From contig NZ_JAXIWG010000001.1 of assembly GCF_034652275.1 (NCBI RefSeq), positions 1,364,001-1,428,000 of the forward strand: DNA of 64,000 nt, in the 5' to 3' direction. Origin of the DNA: Yoonia sp034652275. GTDB taxonomy: Bacteria > Pseudomonadota > Alphaproteobacteria > Rhodobacterales > Rhodobacteraceae. The position numbers and the translations under genes were made by a program. Under the pieces are notes generated by a model. The model did no database searches, was not told where the DNA came from, and saw only the letters and a list, made by a program, of their open reading frames with translations. Shown in pieces: positions 19,212 through 28,084 of this stretch (the stretch's first letter is position 1; each line of letters opens with the position of its first letter).

Positions 19212-20347
19212 GCTATCTTGAATACAACACCAAGTCGGTGCCGGTCGGCCTGCGCAAGCTGTTGTATCTCAACTGGCCGCTGGTTTTGCTGCTGATCGCG
19301 GTCGCCTGTGCGGGTTTCCTGATGCTTTATTCGGTGGGCGGCGGATCGATCAACCCTTGGGTAGAGCCGCAGATGAAACGCTTTGCGCTGGGGCTGATGG
19401 TTATGATCGTGGTCGCGATGGTGCCGATCTGGTTCTGGCGGAATATGTCCTTTGTCGCCTTTGGCATGTCGATCCTGCTGCTGATCGGCGTGGAACTCTT
19501 TGGCGAGGTCCGCATGGGCGCGCAGCGCTGGATCGATCTTGGGTTTATGCGCCTGCAACCGTCCGAGCTGACCAAGATCACATTGGTGATGTTTCTGGCC
19601 GCCTATTACGACTGGCTGCCGCTGGACCGTAAATCGCACCCGTTCTGGGTGATGGTGCCGGTGATCGTGATCCTTGTGCCGGTGGCGCTGGTGCTGCAAC
19701 AGCCCGATCTTGGCACGGCCTTGCTGTTGTTGATTGGCGGCGGGGCGATCATGTTTCTGGCAGGCGTGCATTGGGCCTATTTCGCAACCGTCGTCACCGC
19801 AGGTGTCGGCCTGATCGTCGCAGTCCTGCAAAGCCGTGGGACGGCATGGCAGCTTTTGCAGGATTACCAGTTTCGCCGGATCGATACATTCCTTGACCCG
19901 ACCAACGACCCGCTTGGTGCGGGGTATAACATCACACAGGCCAAGATCGCGTTAGGCTCGGGCGGATGGACAGGGCGCGGTTTCATGCAGGGAACGCAGT
20001 CGCAACTGAACTTTCTGCCCGAAAAGCACACCGATTTCATCTTTACCACTTTGGCCGAAGAATTCGGTTTTGTTGGCGCGATCACGCTCTTGGTGCTTTA
20101 CACCTTGATCATCCTGTTTTGCATCGCCTCTGCGCTGTCCAACAAGGACCGGTTCGGGGCCTTGCTGACGCTGGGGATCGCGGTGACGTTCTTTTTGTTC
20201 TTCGCTGTGAACATGGCGATGGTGACGGGATTAGCCCCCGTCGTCGGTGTGCCGTTGCCACTGGTGAGTTATGGCGGATCGGCGATGCTGGTGCTGATGG
20301 GCGCCTTTGGGCTGGTGCAAAGCGCCCATGTCCATAGGCCACGCTGA
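19208..20347 (+). CDS. mrdB: Peptidoglycan glycosyltransferase RodA
   Basis: A SEDS-family lipid II polymerase of 379 residues with about ten TM segments. The family blocks GAQRWIDLGFMRLQPSE and LPEKHTDFIFTTLAEEFGF are clear, as is the C-terminal GLAPVVGVPLPLVSYGG. It overlaps mrdA by ATGA and shares one base with the next gene (TGATG). Confidence 0.96.
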   Translation: MSYLEYNTKSVPVGLRKLLYLNWPLVLLLIAVACAGFLMLYSVGGGSINPWVEPQMKRFALGLMVMIVVAMVPIWFWRNMSFVAFGMSILLLIGVELFGEVRMGAQRWIDLGFMRLQPSELTKITLVMFLAAYYDWLPLDRKSHPFWVMVPVIVILVPVALVLQQPDLGTALLLLIGGGAIMFLAGVHWAYFATVVTAGVGLIVAVLQSRGTAWQLLQDYQFRRIDTFLDPTNDPLGAGYNITQAKIALGSGGWTGRGFMQGTQSQLNFLPEKHTDFIFTTLAEEFGFVGAITLLVLYTLIILFCIASALSNKDRFGALLTLGIAVTFFLFFAVNMAMVTGLAPVVGVPLPLVSYGGSAMLVLMGAFGLVQSAHVHRPR

Positions 20348-21279
20348 TGCTGAAGGTTCTTTTCGCAGCCAAACCGCAGGCCTGGGACGATTATGAACGC
20401 CCGCTGTCAGAGGCTTTTGCCGAGGTCGGGCTGGAGGTAGATCTCGGGCGCGATCACGCCCCCGAGCAGGCCGATTACATCGTTTTTGCACCAAACGGCC
20501 CGCTGCGCGATTTCGCGCCCTATGTGAAGGCCAAGGCGGTGCTGAGCCTTTGGGCGGGTGTCGAGACCATCGTGGACAACCCAACGCTGACCCAGCCTTT
20601 GTGCAGGCTCGTCGATCCGGGCCTGACGCGCGGCATGGTGGAATGGGTGACAGGCCATGTGTTGCGCCATCATCTGGGGATGGACGCGCATATCCTTGGG
20701 CAGGACGGCATCTGGCGTGACGGGATCAGCCCGCCGCTGGCCGCCGAACGCCCTGTCACGATCCTTGGCATCGGCGCGCTGGGGGCGGCTTGCGGACAGG
20801 CGCTGGCGGGCTTGGGTTTTCTGGTGACAGGCTGGAGCAGGTCCCCCAAAGATGTGCCCCATCTGCGCTGCCTGCATGGCGCGGATGGCCTGCAAGAGGC
20901 GCTGCGCGGTGCCCAGATCGTCGTGACGCTATTGCCGCAGACGGCGGACACGCAGAACATCCTGAATGCGCAGACTTTGGCGCTGCTGGCGAAAGGTGCC
21001 TTCGTGATCAACCCCGGTCGTGGCCCGCTGATCGACGACGACGCGCTGTTGGCCGCGCTGGACAGCGGGCAGGTTGCACATGCGACGCTTGATGTTTTCC
21101 GCCGCGAACCCTTACCCGCGGATCATCCGTTCTGGACGCATCCCCGCGTCACCGTTACCCCCCATATCGCAGCCACTACACGGCCCGATACTGCCGCGAA
21201 GATTATCGCCGACAACATCCGGCGTGGCGAGGCGGGTCTGCCGTTTATGAACGTCGTGGATCGCGGGCTGGGGTATTAG
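20347..21279 (+). CDS. Glyoxylate/hydroxypyruvate reductase A-like D-2-hydroxyacid dehydrogenase
   Basis: A 310-residue NAD(P)H-dependent 2-hydroxyacid dehydrogenase of the GhrA group. The Rossmann motif GIGALGAACG is near residue 141, the substrate-side Arg in VINPGRGPLIDDDAL, the catalytic Glu in VFRREPLP and the catalytic His in VTPHIAATT. It reduces glyoxylate or hydroxypyruvate in the cytosol. It is coupled to rodA by TGATG although unrelated to cell shape, so co-transcription is likely incidental. Confidence 0.9.
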   Translation: MLKVLFAAKPQAWDDYERPLSEAFAEVGLEVDLGRDHAPEQADYIVFAPNGPLRDFAPYVKAKAVLSLWAGVETIVDNPTLTQPLCRLVDPGLTRGMVEWVTGHVLRHHLGMDAHILGQDGIWRDGISPPLAAERPVTILGIGALGAACGQALAGLGFLVTGWSRSPKDVPHLRCLHGADGLQEALRGAQIVVTLLPQTADTQNILNAQTLALLAKGAFVINPGRGPLIDDDALLAALDSGQVAHATLDVFRREPLPADHPFWTHPRVTVTPHIAATTRPDTAAKIIADNIRRGEAGLPFMNVVDRGLGY

Positions 21280-21300
21280 GGTCGCATTCCTGCGGAATAC

Positions 21301-21338
21301 GAGGCCTCCGGCGGGGATATTTTTACTCGGAAGATGAG
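21301..21338 (+). repeat. Candidate dispersed Rhodobacterales intergenic motif
   Basis: The gap between two convergent genes holds GCCTCCGGCGGGGATATTTT followed by an AAGATGAGAA-type tail. From memory, close variants recur in intergenic spaces of many Rhodobacteraceae genomes. Only one copy is visible here, so the repeat status rests on recalled knowledge. A small hairpin (ATTCC-TGC-GGAAT) lies just before it. Confidence 0.3.
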
Positions 21339-21344
21339 AATGTC

Positions 21345-22127
21345 TCAGCGCAGTTTGGGCGGCCTTGTCGGGTCCATGCCGGGGGCGGCAGGAGCGGCGG
21401 CGGCGGCAGCAGCGGGTTCGGGCAGATCGAAGCGCAGGCCGACCTTTGCCAAGCGTGCGGCCAGCGGGTCGCTGGCGCGGACGAACAGCACATCCATCAT
21501 CCCGGCCTCGATGCCTGAAAAGGTCAGCGCCTCGCCTGCCGCAGAGGCCAGCGCCTTTTCGGCACCTTCGACCGCATCGACAAAAGCCAGCACATGGCCT
21601 TTGGCGCCGGTGTCATAGGTGACTTCGGCCAGATAGGCCGCCCGTGCGAGACCCGCCGCGATGGCGAGTTTGCGGTCAAGTCCCGTGATTACGCTTTGCG
21701 GCAGGTGGCGCGGCGCGGCGATGGCCGTCAGCCGCGCCTCGGTTTCCAATGGGGCATGCAACAGGGTCTGGGCCAGCCAGTCCACCGCATCCGCAGGGAT
21801 CAGCATGGCCGAGGGTGCGACCTCGAGGTTCAGGCCCAGCCCGACCCCCTGCCCTGCCAGCATCTGCACCAGCGCCCGTCCCGGCAAGGCGGCGTAGGGG
21901 GCGATCCGGCCCACGAAATCAGACAGCCGTTCTTCGCGGTCGAAGATCAGCGCATATTGTCCGTCTTCCACATCGAACAGCGCGGGAGTGATCTGGTCCC
22001 CCTCCGCCTCGCCGCCCAAGAGAAGATAGATTTCGCTGTCGGCCAGCCGTTCGTAGAACCGCAGACGCGCGGCATCGTCGTCGGGTGCAGCCTCCATCGC
22101 CGCATGGGCGGTGTCGAGATCGGTCAT
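21345..22127 (-). CDS. SseB-family protein
   Basis: A 260-residue cytosolic protein whose first part (about residues 1-125) matches the SseB N-terminal domain: LDTAHAAMEAAPDDDAA, then YLLLGG and PALFDVEDGQYALIFDREERL. An uncharacterised C-terminal half follows, ending in an Ala/Pro-rich tail. The biochemical role of SseB proteins outside Salmonella secretion is unclear. ATG at 22127 is chosen because the domain begins there; upstream in-frame ATGs add a Cys/Arg-rich extension overlapping the next gene. It lies 4 bp after the dehydrogenase gene, probably in one operon. Confidence 0.75.
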   Translation of the reverse strand: MTDLDTAHAAMEAAPDDDAARLRFYERLADSEIYLLLGGEAEGDQITPALFDVEDGQYALIFDREERLSDFVGRIAPYAALPGRALVQMLAGQGVGLGLNLEVAPSAMLIPADAVDWLAQTLLHAPLETEARLTAIAAPRHLPQSVITGLDRKLAIAAGLARAAYLAEVTYDTGAKGHVLAFVDAVEGAEKALASAAGEALTFSGIEAGMMDVLFVRASDPLAARLAKVGLRFDLPEPAAAAAAAPAAPGMDPTRPPKLR

Positions 22128-22131
22128 CCGC

Positions 22132-23001
22132 TCAGAGCGCCTGCAACCGCTTGAACAGCGCAGACGTGTCCCAGCGCCCGCCACCCATTTTCTGTACATC
22201 CTTGTAGAACTGGTCCACAAGGGCGGTCACTGGCAGGCTCGCGCCGTTTTCATTGGCGGTATCAAGGCAGATGCCCAGATCCTTGCGCATCCAGTCCACG
22301 GCAAAACCGTGGGTGAAATGATCGTCCAGCATGGTCTTGTAGCGGTTGTTCATCTGCCAACTACCCGCGGCCCCCTGGCTGATCACCTCGATGACGGCAT
22401 GCCCGTCAAGGCCGGCCTTGTCGGCGAAATGCAGCGCCTCGGACAGACCCTGCACCAGCCCTGCGATGGCGATCTGGTTGCACATCTTGGTCATCTGGCC
22501 TGCGCCGCAGTCGCCGATCCGGCGGGCAAGCTTGGCATAGACCGCGATCACCGCGCTGATCGTGTCGTAATCGGCCTGATCGCCGCCGCACATGATCGAC
22601 AGTTGCGCGTTCTCCGCGCCGGCCTGTCCGCCCGAGATCGGCGCATCGACAAAGCCGAGACCTTTATCCTTGGCGGCGGCGTAAAGCTCGCGCGTGACCT
22701 TGGCGGAAACCGTGGTGTGATCGACAAAGATCGCCCCCTTGCCCATCGTGGAAAACGCGCCGTCAGGCCCGGTGCAGACAGCGCGCAGGTCGTCATCATT
22801 GCCCACGCAGGCCAGCACGATATCGGCCCCTTGGGCGGCGGCGGCGGGTGTATCGGCGGCGCTGCCACCATGTTTGGCGACCCAGGCATCCGCCTTGGCG
22901 CGGGTGCGGTTATAGACCGTTACGTCGTGCCCCGCGGCGGCCAGATGCCCTGCCATGGGAAAGCCCATCACCCCGAGGCCGAGAAAAGCGAGTTTTGTCA
23001 T
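22132..23001 (-). CDS. 3-hydroxyisobutyrate dehydrogenase-like NAD(P)-binding oxidoreductase
   Basis: A beta-hydroxyacid dehydrogenase of 289 residues. The N-terminal Rossmann motif is FLGLGVMGFPMAGHL; the substrate-binding signature DAPISGGQAGAENAQL lies near 117-132 and the catalytic Lys in GQMTKMCNQI near 170. The family covers 3-hydroxyisobutyrate, tartronate semialdehyde and related substrates, and the sequence does not decide between them. AGGA lies upstream of the ATG. Confidence 0.88.
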   Translation of the reverse strand: MTKLAFLGLGVMGFPMAGHLAAAGHDVTVYNRTRAKADAWVAKHGGSAADTPAAAAQGADIVLACVGNDDDLRAVCTGPDGAFSTMGKGAIFVDHTTVSAKVTRELYAAAKDKGLGFVDAPISGGQAGAENAQLSIMCGGDQADYDTISAVIAVYAKLARRIGDCGAGQMTKMCNQIAIAGLVQGLSEALHFADKAGLDGHAVIEVISQGAAGSWQMNNRYKTMLDDHFTHGFAVDWMRKDLGICLDTANENGASLPVTALVDQFYKDVQKMGGGRWDTSALFKRLQAL

Positions 23002-23274
23002 GATCCGATGTCCTGTTCAGTTGTGGCAAGGATAGGCCGTCACACGCAGGGTCAAGCCCCGCCCCGGTCAAAGCTGCCCGCGCATCATGTCAGACCGCAC
23101 AGGAAGGGCAAGCCCGCCCAAGCCATGCGGCTTTTGGGCGATCACGGCTTTGTCGTTGTATTAGGGCCGCATTTCGCGGATATCTTTGCTAAATATGCGC
23201 ATCATCAGGGCATGTTAATGTCTGGCCCGCAAACCTGCCCCAGACTGTTTTGACAGGCCTTTTACAGGAACCCC

Positions 23275-23928
23275 ATGCTGGAATTCGCGAATGTCAGCAA
23301 ATCCTTCTGGACCGGCACCCAGCGCAAGGTGATCCTTGACCGGGTGTCGTTTCGCGTGGAACTGGGCAATTCGCTGGGCATCCTTGCGCCCAACGGCACC
23401 GGCAAGACAACGCTGATCAACATGATGGCGGGCCTTGAAAAACCCGACGAAGGCACGATCACGCGGACCTGCCGGATTTCTTTTCCATTGGGCTTCATGG
23501 GCGGTGTGATCAACAAGCTCAGCGCGATGGAAAACAGCCGCTATATCGCGCGGATCTACGGGCTCGACCCCGATTATGTCGAAGCTTTCTGTCGCTGGCT
23601 TTGCGGGATCGCGGAATATTTTGATATGCCCGTCGGCACCTATTCCAGCGGGATGAAACAGCGGTTCACCTTTGCGCTGATGCTGGCGCTGGAATTCGAC
23701 ATCTACCTGATCGACGAAGGCATGCCGAGCGCCACCGACGCGGAATTCAACCGCAAGGCGGGTGATATCTTGCGCGAGCGTCTGGAAAGCACGACCATCA
23801 TCATCGTGTCGCATCAGGCCGCGACCCTGGAACGGTTCGCACGCTCTGCCGCTGTGCTGCGCAACGGGCAGCTTTATATGTTCGATACCCTCGAAGAGGC
23901 AAAGGCGCTGTATGACTATCAAACCTAG
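23275..23928 (+). CDS. kpsT: Capsular polysaccharide export ATPase, KpsT type
   Basis: The ATPase subunit (217 residues) of an ABC-2 capsule exporter. Walker A LAPNGTGKTT is near residue 40, the signature YSSGMKQRF near 123 and a Walker B of the capsule type YLIDEGMPSATD, ending in Gly rather than the usual Pro. It should pair with a KpsM permease to move Kdo-linked polysaccharide across the inner membrane, but no kpsM lies here. It overlaps kpsE by 17 bp. Confidence 0.9.
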   Translation: MLEFANVSKSFWTGTQRKVILDRVSFRVELGNSLGILAPNGTGKTTLINMMAGLEKPDEGTITRTCRISFPLGFMGGVINKLSAMENSRYIARIYGLDPDYVEAFCRWLCGIAEYFDMPVGTYSSGMKQRFTFALMLALEFDIYLIDEGMPSATDAEFNRKAGDILRERLESTTIIIVSHQAATLERFARSAAVLRNGQLYMFDTLEEAKALYDYQT

Positions 23929-25447
23929 GGTCCAGAAGTTCCGTATCCGACGTGATGCACCCGCTGCACCGCAGGCCGAAGCCGTGCCGCCAGCGCCCGT
24001 CACAGAACCAGCCCAGACCATGCAGGACCAGCTTGACGCCATCGCGCAAGAAGGGCTGACCGGCCGCCAGTTGCGCATGGCGCGTCGTGTGGCCCAGAAA
24101 CAGGGCCTGATCGTCGGGTCGGATTATGACGCCGTCCGGCAGTTGCGTCTGGCGGGGATCGACCCGTTCCAGCGGCAATCGGTTCTGGAACTGGTGCAGC
24201 CCAAACCCGCCAACCCCGCGCGCGTCCAGCTGCCCGAGACAATCGCCAAGGGCAACACGCTGCCAGATGCGCGCGCGATACAGCGCGCCAACAAGAACGC
24301 GTCAGAGATCATCAAGATCCAGCGCGATATCGCCCGCCGCAGGCGCCGCAAGCTGGTGCTGCTGACGACCCGTCTGGCGGTGTTCATCTTTCTGCCGACC
24401 TTTCTGGTGGGGTGGTATTTCTACAATATCGCCACCCCCATGTATGCCACCAATTCCGAAATCGTCATCCAACAGGCGCAACCCGCCCAAGGCGGCGCGG
24501 GCGGTTTTTCGAACCTGTTTCAAGGCACGTCGATGGCGACCCAGCAGGACAGTATCGCGGTGCAGTCTTATCTTGCCTCGCGCGAGGCGATGCTGCGGCT
24601 GGATGCCGACCACGGGTTCAAGGCGCATTTCAGCGACCCTGCCATCGACGCGATCCAGCGGCTGGACGCGGACGCCACCAATGAAGAGGCGTTCAAACTG
24701 TTCAAACGCCACGTCGTCATCAGCTATGACCCGACCGAGGGGCTGATCAGGATGGAGGTCATCGCGGCCTCGCCGGAAAAGGCGTTTGAATTCTCGCAGG
24801 CTTTGATCGGCTACGCCGAGGAACAGGTCGATCAGTTGACCAGCCGGCTGCGCGCCGACCAGATGCAAGGCGCGCAGGAAAGCTATGAGGCCGCGGAACG
24901 TCGCCGGTCCGAGGCGCTGGCGGCTTGGCTTGCGATCCAGCAGGAGGTCCAGCAGATCGACCCCGTCAGCGAATCCGCGACCCGGCTTGGCCAGATCGCC
25001 ACGCTGGAAGGAGAACGCCAAAGGCTGGAACTGGTCTTGCAATCGCGCCTGAACGTCGAGCGCCCCAGCGAAGTGCAGGTGCAGGCGCTGCGTGACCAAA
25101 TCGCCAATATCGACGGGTTGATCGTGAACCTGCGCGCCGACCTGATCGGCGGGACCAACGATCAAGGGTCGCTCGCCGCGCGCAACACAGAGCTGTTGAC
25201 AGCCGAAGAAAACTACACGTTCCAGACGCTCATGGTCCAGCAGGCCTTGACCCAGATGGAAACCGCGCGGATCGAGGCGAACCGGCAGGTGCGCTATCTG
25301 TCCGAAAGCGTGCGTCCGGTGCTGCCGGATCAGGCGACCTATCCGCGCGCCTTTGAGAATACTATCCTGGCGTTTTTGATTTTCTCGGGCATTTACCTGA
25401 TGATCTCTCTTACCGCCTCCATCCTACGTGAACAGGTCAGCTCTTGA
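23912..25447 (+). CDS. kpsE: Capsule export inner-membrane/periplasmic adaptor, KpsE type
   Basis: A polysaccharide co-polymerase of 511 residues. A 145-residue cytoplasmic N-terminal extension is followed by TM1 (about 148-170), a large periplasmic coiled-coil region (about 180-470, with QSYLASREAMLRLDAD as in KpsE/BexC) and TM2 near the C-terminus (about 478-503). It bridges the KpsMT pump to the outer-membrane channel. The long N-terminal segment, rich in Gln, Arg and Ala, is beyond the usual KpsE length of about 380. ATG at 23912 is chosen; the open frame upstream overlaps kpsT. It overlaps kdsA by TGATG. Confidence 0.88.
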   Translation: MTIKPRVQKFRIRRDAPAAPQAEAVPPAPVTEPAQTMQDQLDAIAQEGLTGRQLRMARRVAQKQGLIVGSDYDAVRQLRLAGIDPFQRQSVLELVQPKPANPARVQLPETIAKGNTLPDARAIQRANKNASEIIKIQRDIARRRRRKLVLLTTRLAVFIFLPTFLVGWYFYNIATPMYATNSEIVIQQAQPAQGGAGGFSNLFQGTSMATQQDSIAVQSYLASREAMLRLDADHGFKAHFSDPAIDAIQRLDADATNEEAFKLFKRHVVISYDPTEGLIRMEVIAASPEKAFEFSQALIGYAEEQVDQLTSRLRADQMQGAQESYEAAERRRSEALAAWLAIQQEVQQIDPVSESATRLGQIATLEGERQRLELVLQSRLNVERPSEVQVQALRDQIANIDGLIVNLRADLIGGTNDQGSLAARNTELLTAEENYTFQTLMVQQALTQMETARIEANRQVRYLSESVRPVLPDQATYPRAFENTILAFLIFSGIYLMISLTASILREQVSS

Positions 25448-26280
25448 TGCATATTGTCGAAATCGGAAAACTGAAGGTCGGCAACGATCTGCCCCTCACG
25501 CTGATCGCTGGCCCCTGCCAGCTGGAAAGCGCGGATCACGCCCAGATGATCGCAGGCCGCATGACCGAAATCTGCGCCGCACATGGCGCGCAATTCGTCT
25601 TCAAGGGCAGTTTCGACAAGGCCAACCGCACGTCACTGGGCGGCAAGCGCGGGCTTGGCATCGACGGCGGGCTGAAGGTCATGCAATCGGTCAAGGACAG
25701 TATCGGCTGCCCCGTGCTGACCGATATCCACACCGCCGACCAATGCGCGCCCGTGGCTGCGGTCTGCGATGTGCTGCAAATCCCTGCATTTCTGTGCCGG
25801 CAGACCGACCTTTTGATCGCTGCAGGTGAAACGGGGGCCGTCATCAACGTCAAGAAAGGGCAGTTCCTTGCCCCTTGGGACATGCCAAATGTCGTGGCCA
25901 AGATCGAAAGCACCGGCAACCGGCGCATCCTTGTCACCGATCGCGGCACGTCATTCGGGTATAACACGCTGGTCGCGGATATGCGGGCGCTGCCGACGAT
26001 GGCGCGCATGGGCTATCCGGTGGTGATGGACGCGACCCATTCGGTCCAGCAACCGGGGGGGCAAGGCGGATCATCCGGCGGGCAGCGCGAATTCGCCCCC
26101 GTGATGGCGCGGGCGGCGGTGTCGCTCGGGATTGCGGCGGTGTTCATCGAAACCCACGAAGACCCCGACACCGCGCCCTCTGACGGGCCCAACATGATCC
26201 CGCTCGGGCAGATGGATTCGCTGGTCAAAAGCCTGATGCAGTTTGATGCTTTGGCAAAGGCGGACCCGATCCGCGTCTAG
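25447..26280 (+). CDS. kdsA: 3-deoxy-8-phosphooctulonate (Kdo-8-P) synthase, metal-dependent type
   Basis: Condenses phosphoenolpyruvate with arabinose 5-phosphate to Kdo 8-phosphate. It has 277 residues, the usual size. The segment AGPCQLES carries Cys where the E. coli enzyme has Asn, which marks the metal-dependent class. Other ligands fit: His in DATHSVQ, Glu in FIETHEDPD. Its overlap with kpsE ties Kdo supply to capsule export, where poly-Kdo forms the lipid anchor linker, besides its role in LPS. Confidence 0.95.
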   Translation: MHIVEIGKLKVGNDLPLTLIAGPCQLESADHAQMIAGRMTEICAAHGAQFVFKGSFDKANRTSLGGKRGLGIDGGLKVMQSVKDSIGCPVLTDIHTADQCAPVAAVCDVLQIPAFLCRQTDLLIAAGETGAVINVKKGQFLAPWDMPNVVAKIESTGNRRILVTDRGTSFGYNTLVADMRALPTMARMGYPVVMDATHSVQQPGGQGGSSGGQREFAPVMARAAVSLGIAAVFIETHEDPDTAPSDGPNMIPLGQMDSLVKSLMQFDALAKADPIRV

Positions 26281-26338
26281 CGATCGGGCTTTCCTCCAAG
26301 GCGGGAACGACGCTTGGCCGCTGCCAGAAAGGACCAAA

Positions 26339-27628
26339 ATGATGCGCGCATATTTGTTGATCCTGCTGCTCCTGGCCGCTGCCCCTGCTGGTTTCGCACA
26401 AGACGCCACAGGCACGATCGCCACCGAAAACAGCGCTGTGCAGGATGTCGCCATCGCCACCCGCATGCGCGAGATCATGAACGAGTTGGGCGATTACGCC
26501 GATGTCACCGTGACGGTGAACGAAGGGGTCGTCACCCTGCGCGGCACCACCAATTCGACGGTCGAGGCGCTGGCCCTGCAACCGCTTGCTTCCCGTATCG
26601 AAGGGGTCGTTGCCGTGCGCAACGAGGTGACCGAAACCACCGACATCGCGCGGCGGCTGAACCCGGCTGTGGACCGGTTCGCAGCACGGCTCGAACAGCT
26701 GGTGATCTTCCTGCCGCTCGCGCTGATTGCGGCGCTGGCCTTAGGGCTGGTCGTCATGGTGGGCTATGCCCTCGCACGGATGAAACAGCCGTGGGACCGG
26801 CTGGCGCCCAACAGCTTTGTCGCCGATATCTACCGGCAGTTGTTGCGGGTGGCCTTCATCGTGATCGGGATGGTCGTCGCTCTCGACATCATGAACGCGA
26901 CCGCCCTGCTCAGCACGATTCTGGGGGCGGCGGGGATCATCGGCCTCGCCTTCGGGTTTGCTGTCCGCGACACGGTCGAGAACTTCATCGCCTCGGTCAT
27001 GTTGTCGTTCAGGCAACCCTTCAGCCCCAATGACGTGGTCGAAATCAACGGCGACGTGGGCAAGGTGATCCGCCTGACCAGCCGCGCGACGATCCTTCTG
27101 TCGCTGGACGGCAATCACATCCGCATCCCCAACGCGACCGTCTTCAAAAGCCGGATCGTCAATTTCACCCAGAACGCCGAACGGCAGTTCCGTTTCGCGG
27201 TCCATGTCGATCAGGATGCCGACCTGCATGAAACGCTTGCACAGGTGAACCGGACCATGAAGGCGTTGCCTTTTGTGCTGAAAGATCCCAGCCCGCAGGC
27301 CTGGATCGAGACACTGCATCAGGGGTCGGTCGAATTGCAGGTGACCGGATGGATCAACCAGCACGACACATCTTTTGCGCTGGCACGCGGAGAGGCATTG
27401 CGCCAGGTCAAGCTGGCCCTCTGGACCGAACGCGATGCGATTGCCGAAAGCACACAGCACGTCGAACCGGCTGTCAGGGACCGCGACGTTGTTCCAAAGC
27501 CCAAGGAAACAACGCAGATTGAAGATGTCGAGCCGTCCCAAGATGCCGCCCTGACCCGCATCGTAGATACCGAACGCAGCCTTGGCAGCACCGAAGATCT
27601 GTTGCGCTCCGACCGCCCGAAGGAATAG
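26339..27628 (+). CDS. BON-domain mechanosensitive channel, MscS family
   Basis: A 429-430-residue inner-membrane channel. A signal peptide (ending GFAQD) precedes a periplasmic BON domain (about residues 35-100). Three TM segments follow (about 125-230), with a pore helix rich in Gly and Ala (LGAAGIIGLAFGFAVRD), then the MscS cytosolic beta and vestibule domains (VEINGDVGKV, HIRIPNATVF). The C-terminal 70 residues are acidic and variable. AAAGGA precedes a double ATG at 26339/26342. It should open on hypo-osmotic shock; the BON domain may bind envelope components, an inference from the family. Confidence 0.9.
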   Translation: MMRAYLLILLLLAAAPAGFAQDATGTIATENSAVQDVAIATRMREIMNELGDYADVTVTVNEGVVTLRGTTNSTVEALALQPLASRIEGVVAVRNEVTETTDIARRLNPAVDRFAARLEQLVIFLPLALIAALALGLVVMVGYALARMKQPWDRLAPNSFVADIYRQLLRVAFIVIGMVVALDIMNATALLSTILGAAGIIGLAFGFAVRDTVENFIASVMLSFRQPFSPNDVVEINGDVGKVIRLTSRATILLSLDGNHIRIPNATVFKSRIVNFTQNAERQFRFAVHVDQDADLHETLAQVNRTMKALPFVLKDPSPQAWIETLHQGSVELQVTGWINQHDTSFALARGEALRQVKLALWTERDAIAESTQHVEPAVRDRDVVPKPKETTQIEDVEPSQDAALTRIVDTERSLGSTEDLLRSDRPKE

Positions 27629-27651
27629 TCCGCTTTTTGACAAAACGGGGC

Positions 27652-27771
27652 TTGAACCGCCCCCCGCTTCGCAGTATCCAGCGCCACGCTGATGGGATGT
27701 AGCCAAGTGGTAAGGCATCGGTTTTTGGTACCGTGTATCGTAGGTTCGAATCCTACCATCCCAGCCAGCTT
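27652..27771 (+). repeat. 120-bp direct repeat, left copy (island attachment site)
   Basis: Identical over 120 bp, by direct comparison, to 40319-40438. It contains the whole tRNA-Gln gene with 41 bp upstream and 4 bp after its CCA. It marks the left boundary of the integrated element. Which strand exchange point was used inside the repeat is not visible. Confidence 0.92.
27693..27767 (+). tRNA. tRNA-Gln (anticodon UUG), left copy
   Basis: 75 nt including an encoded CCA. The acceptor arms are TGGGATG and CATCCCA; the D arm is GCCAAGTGGTAAGGC. The anticodon loop TTTTGGT gives anticodon TTG, and the T arm GTAGGTTCGAATCCTAC pairs perfectly. The first pair of the anticodon stem is a T-T mismatch. 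It is identical to the copy at 40360-40434; one of them was probably brought or rebuilt by the island. Confidence 0.96.
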
Positions 27772-27834
27772 ACTCTCCATGAAGTAAAGTTGATGAACAC
27801 ATGACCGCTTTAGCGGGTCCGTGCTGGCTGTTTT

Positions 27835-27852
27835 GCCCCAGATGCTGCCCCA
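27835..27852 (+). repeat. Inner-end motif, left copy
   Basis: GCCCCAGATGCTGCCCCA, 64 bp inside the left boundary. A near-identical motif (16 of 18) lies at 40280-40297, 22 bp inside the right boundary, in the same orientation. Each copy holds GCCCCA twice. Such sites could be integrase arm-binding or excision factor sites, an inference from position. Confidence 0.45.
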
Positions 27853-27895
27853 GTGTGACCGGGCCATGACAGCCCAGTCATCATTATTTTCATTG

Positions 27896-28084
27896 TCATC
27901 GTGCTGCCGTGTGGACCCTCAGGATCAGGCCATACCCCGGCTCTCCATAGACCCCCTCCAGCGGCCCTGTGATTGAGTAACCGCCCACGCAGTCGTCGAA
28001 CACCTCATGGACCTCGAACAGATGCTCTGGCCAGCCGTCGAAGGCCTTGATGACCACAATGTCTCCTTCCCGTATGTCAGTCAT
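27896..28084 (-). CDS. Small conserved island protein, 62 aa (cassette copy 1, second gene)
   Basis: A 62-residue soluble protein with no recognised family. It is clearly homologous to the protein at 37510-37707. The shared pattern is R-x-GDIV-x-I-x-AFD, PEHLF-x-V-x-EV, DCV-x-G and TGPL-x-G-x-YGEP. The opening GDIVVI and the short beta-rich layout recall SH3-like or KOW-like barrels, but this is only a resemblance. It overlaps the membrane protein gene upstream by 8 bp and has GGAGG 7-8 nt before its ATG. Order and overlap are the same in the second cassette. Confidence 0.8.
   Translation of the reverse strand: MTDIREGDIVVIKAFDGWPEHLFEVHEVFDDCVGGYSITGPLEGVYGEPGYGLILRVHTAAR

Noticed and set aside
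27319..27867. Open frame on the minus strand across the left tRNA, with a peptide containing MVGFEPTI
   Set aside because: It is the antisense of the tRNA-Gln and its flanks; such MVGFEPTI peptides are well-known spurious calls over tRNA genes. The same applies to 40202-40426.
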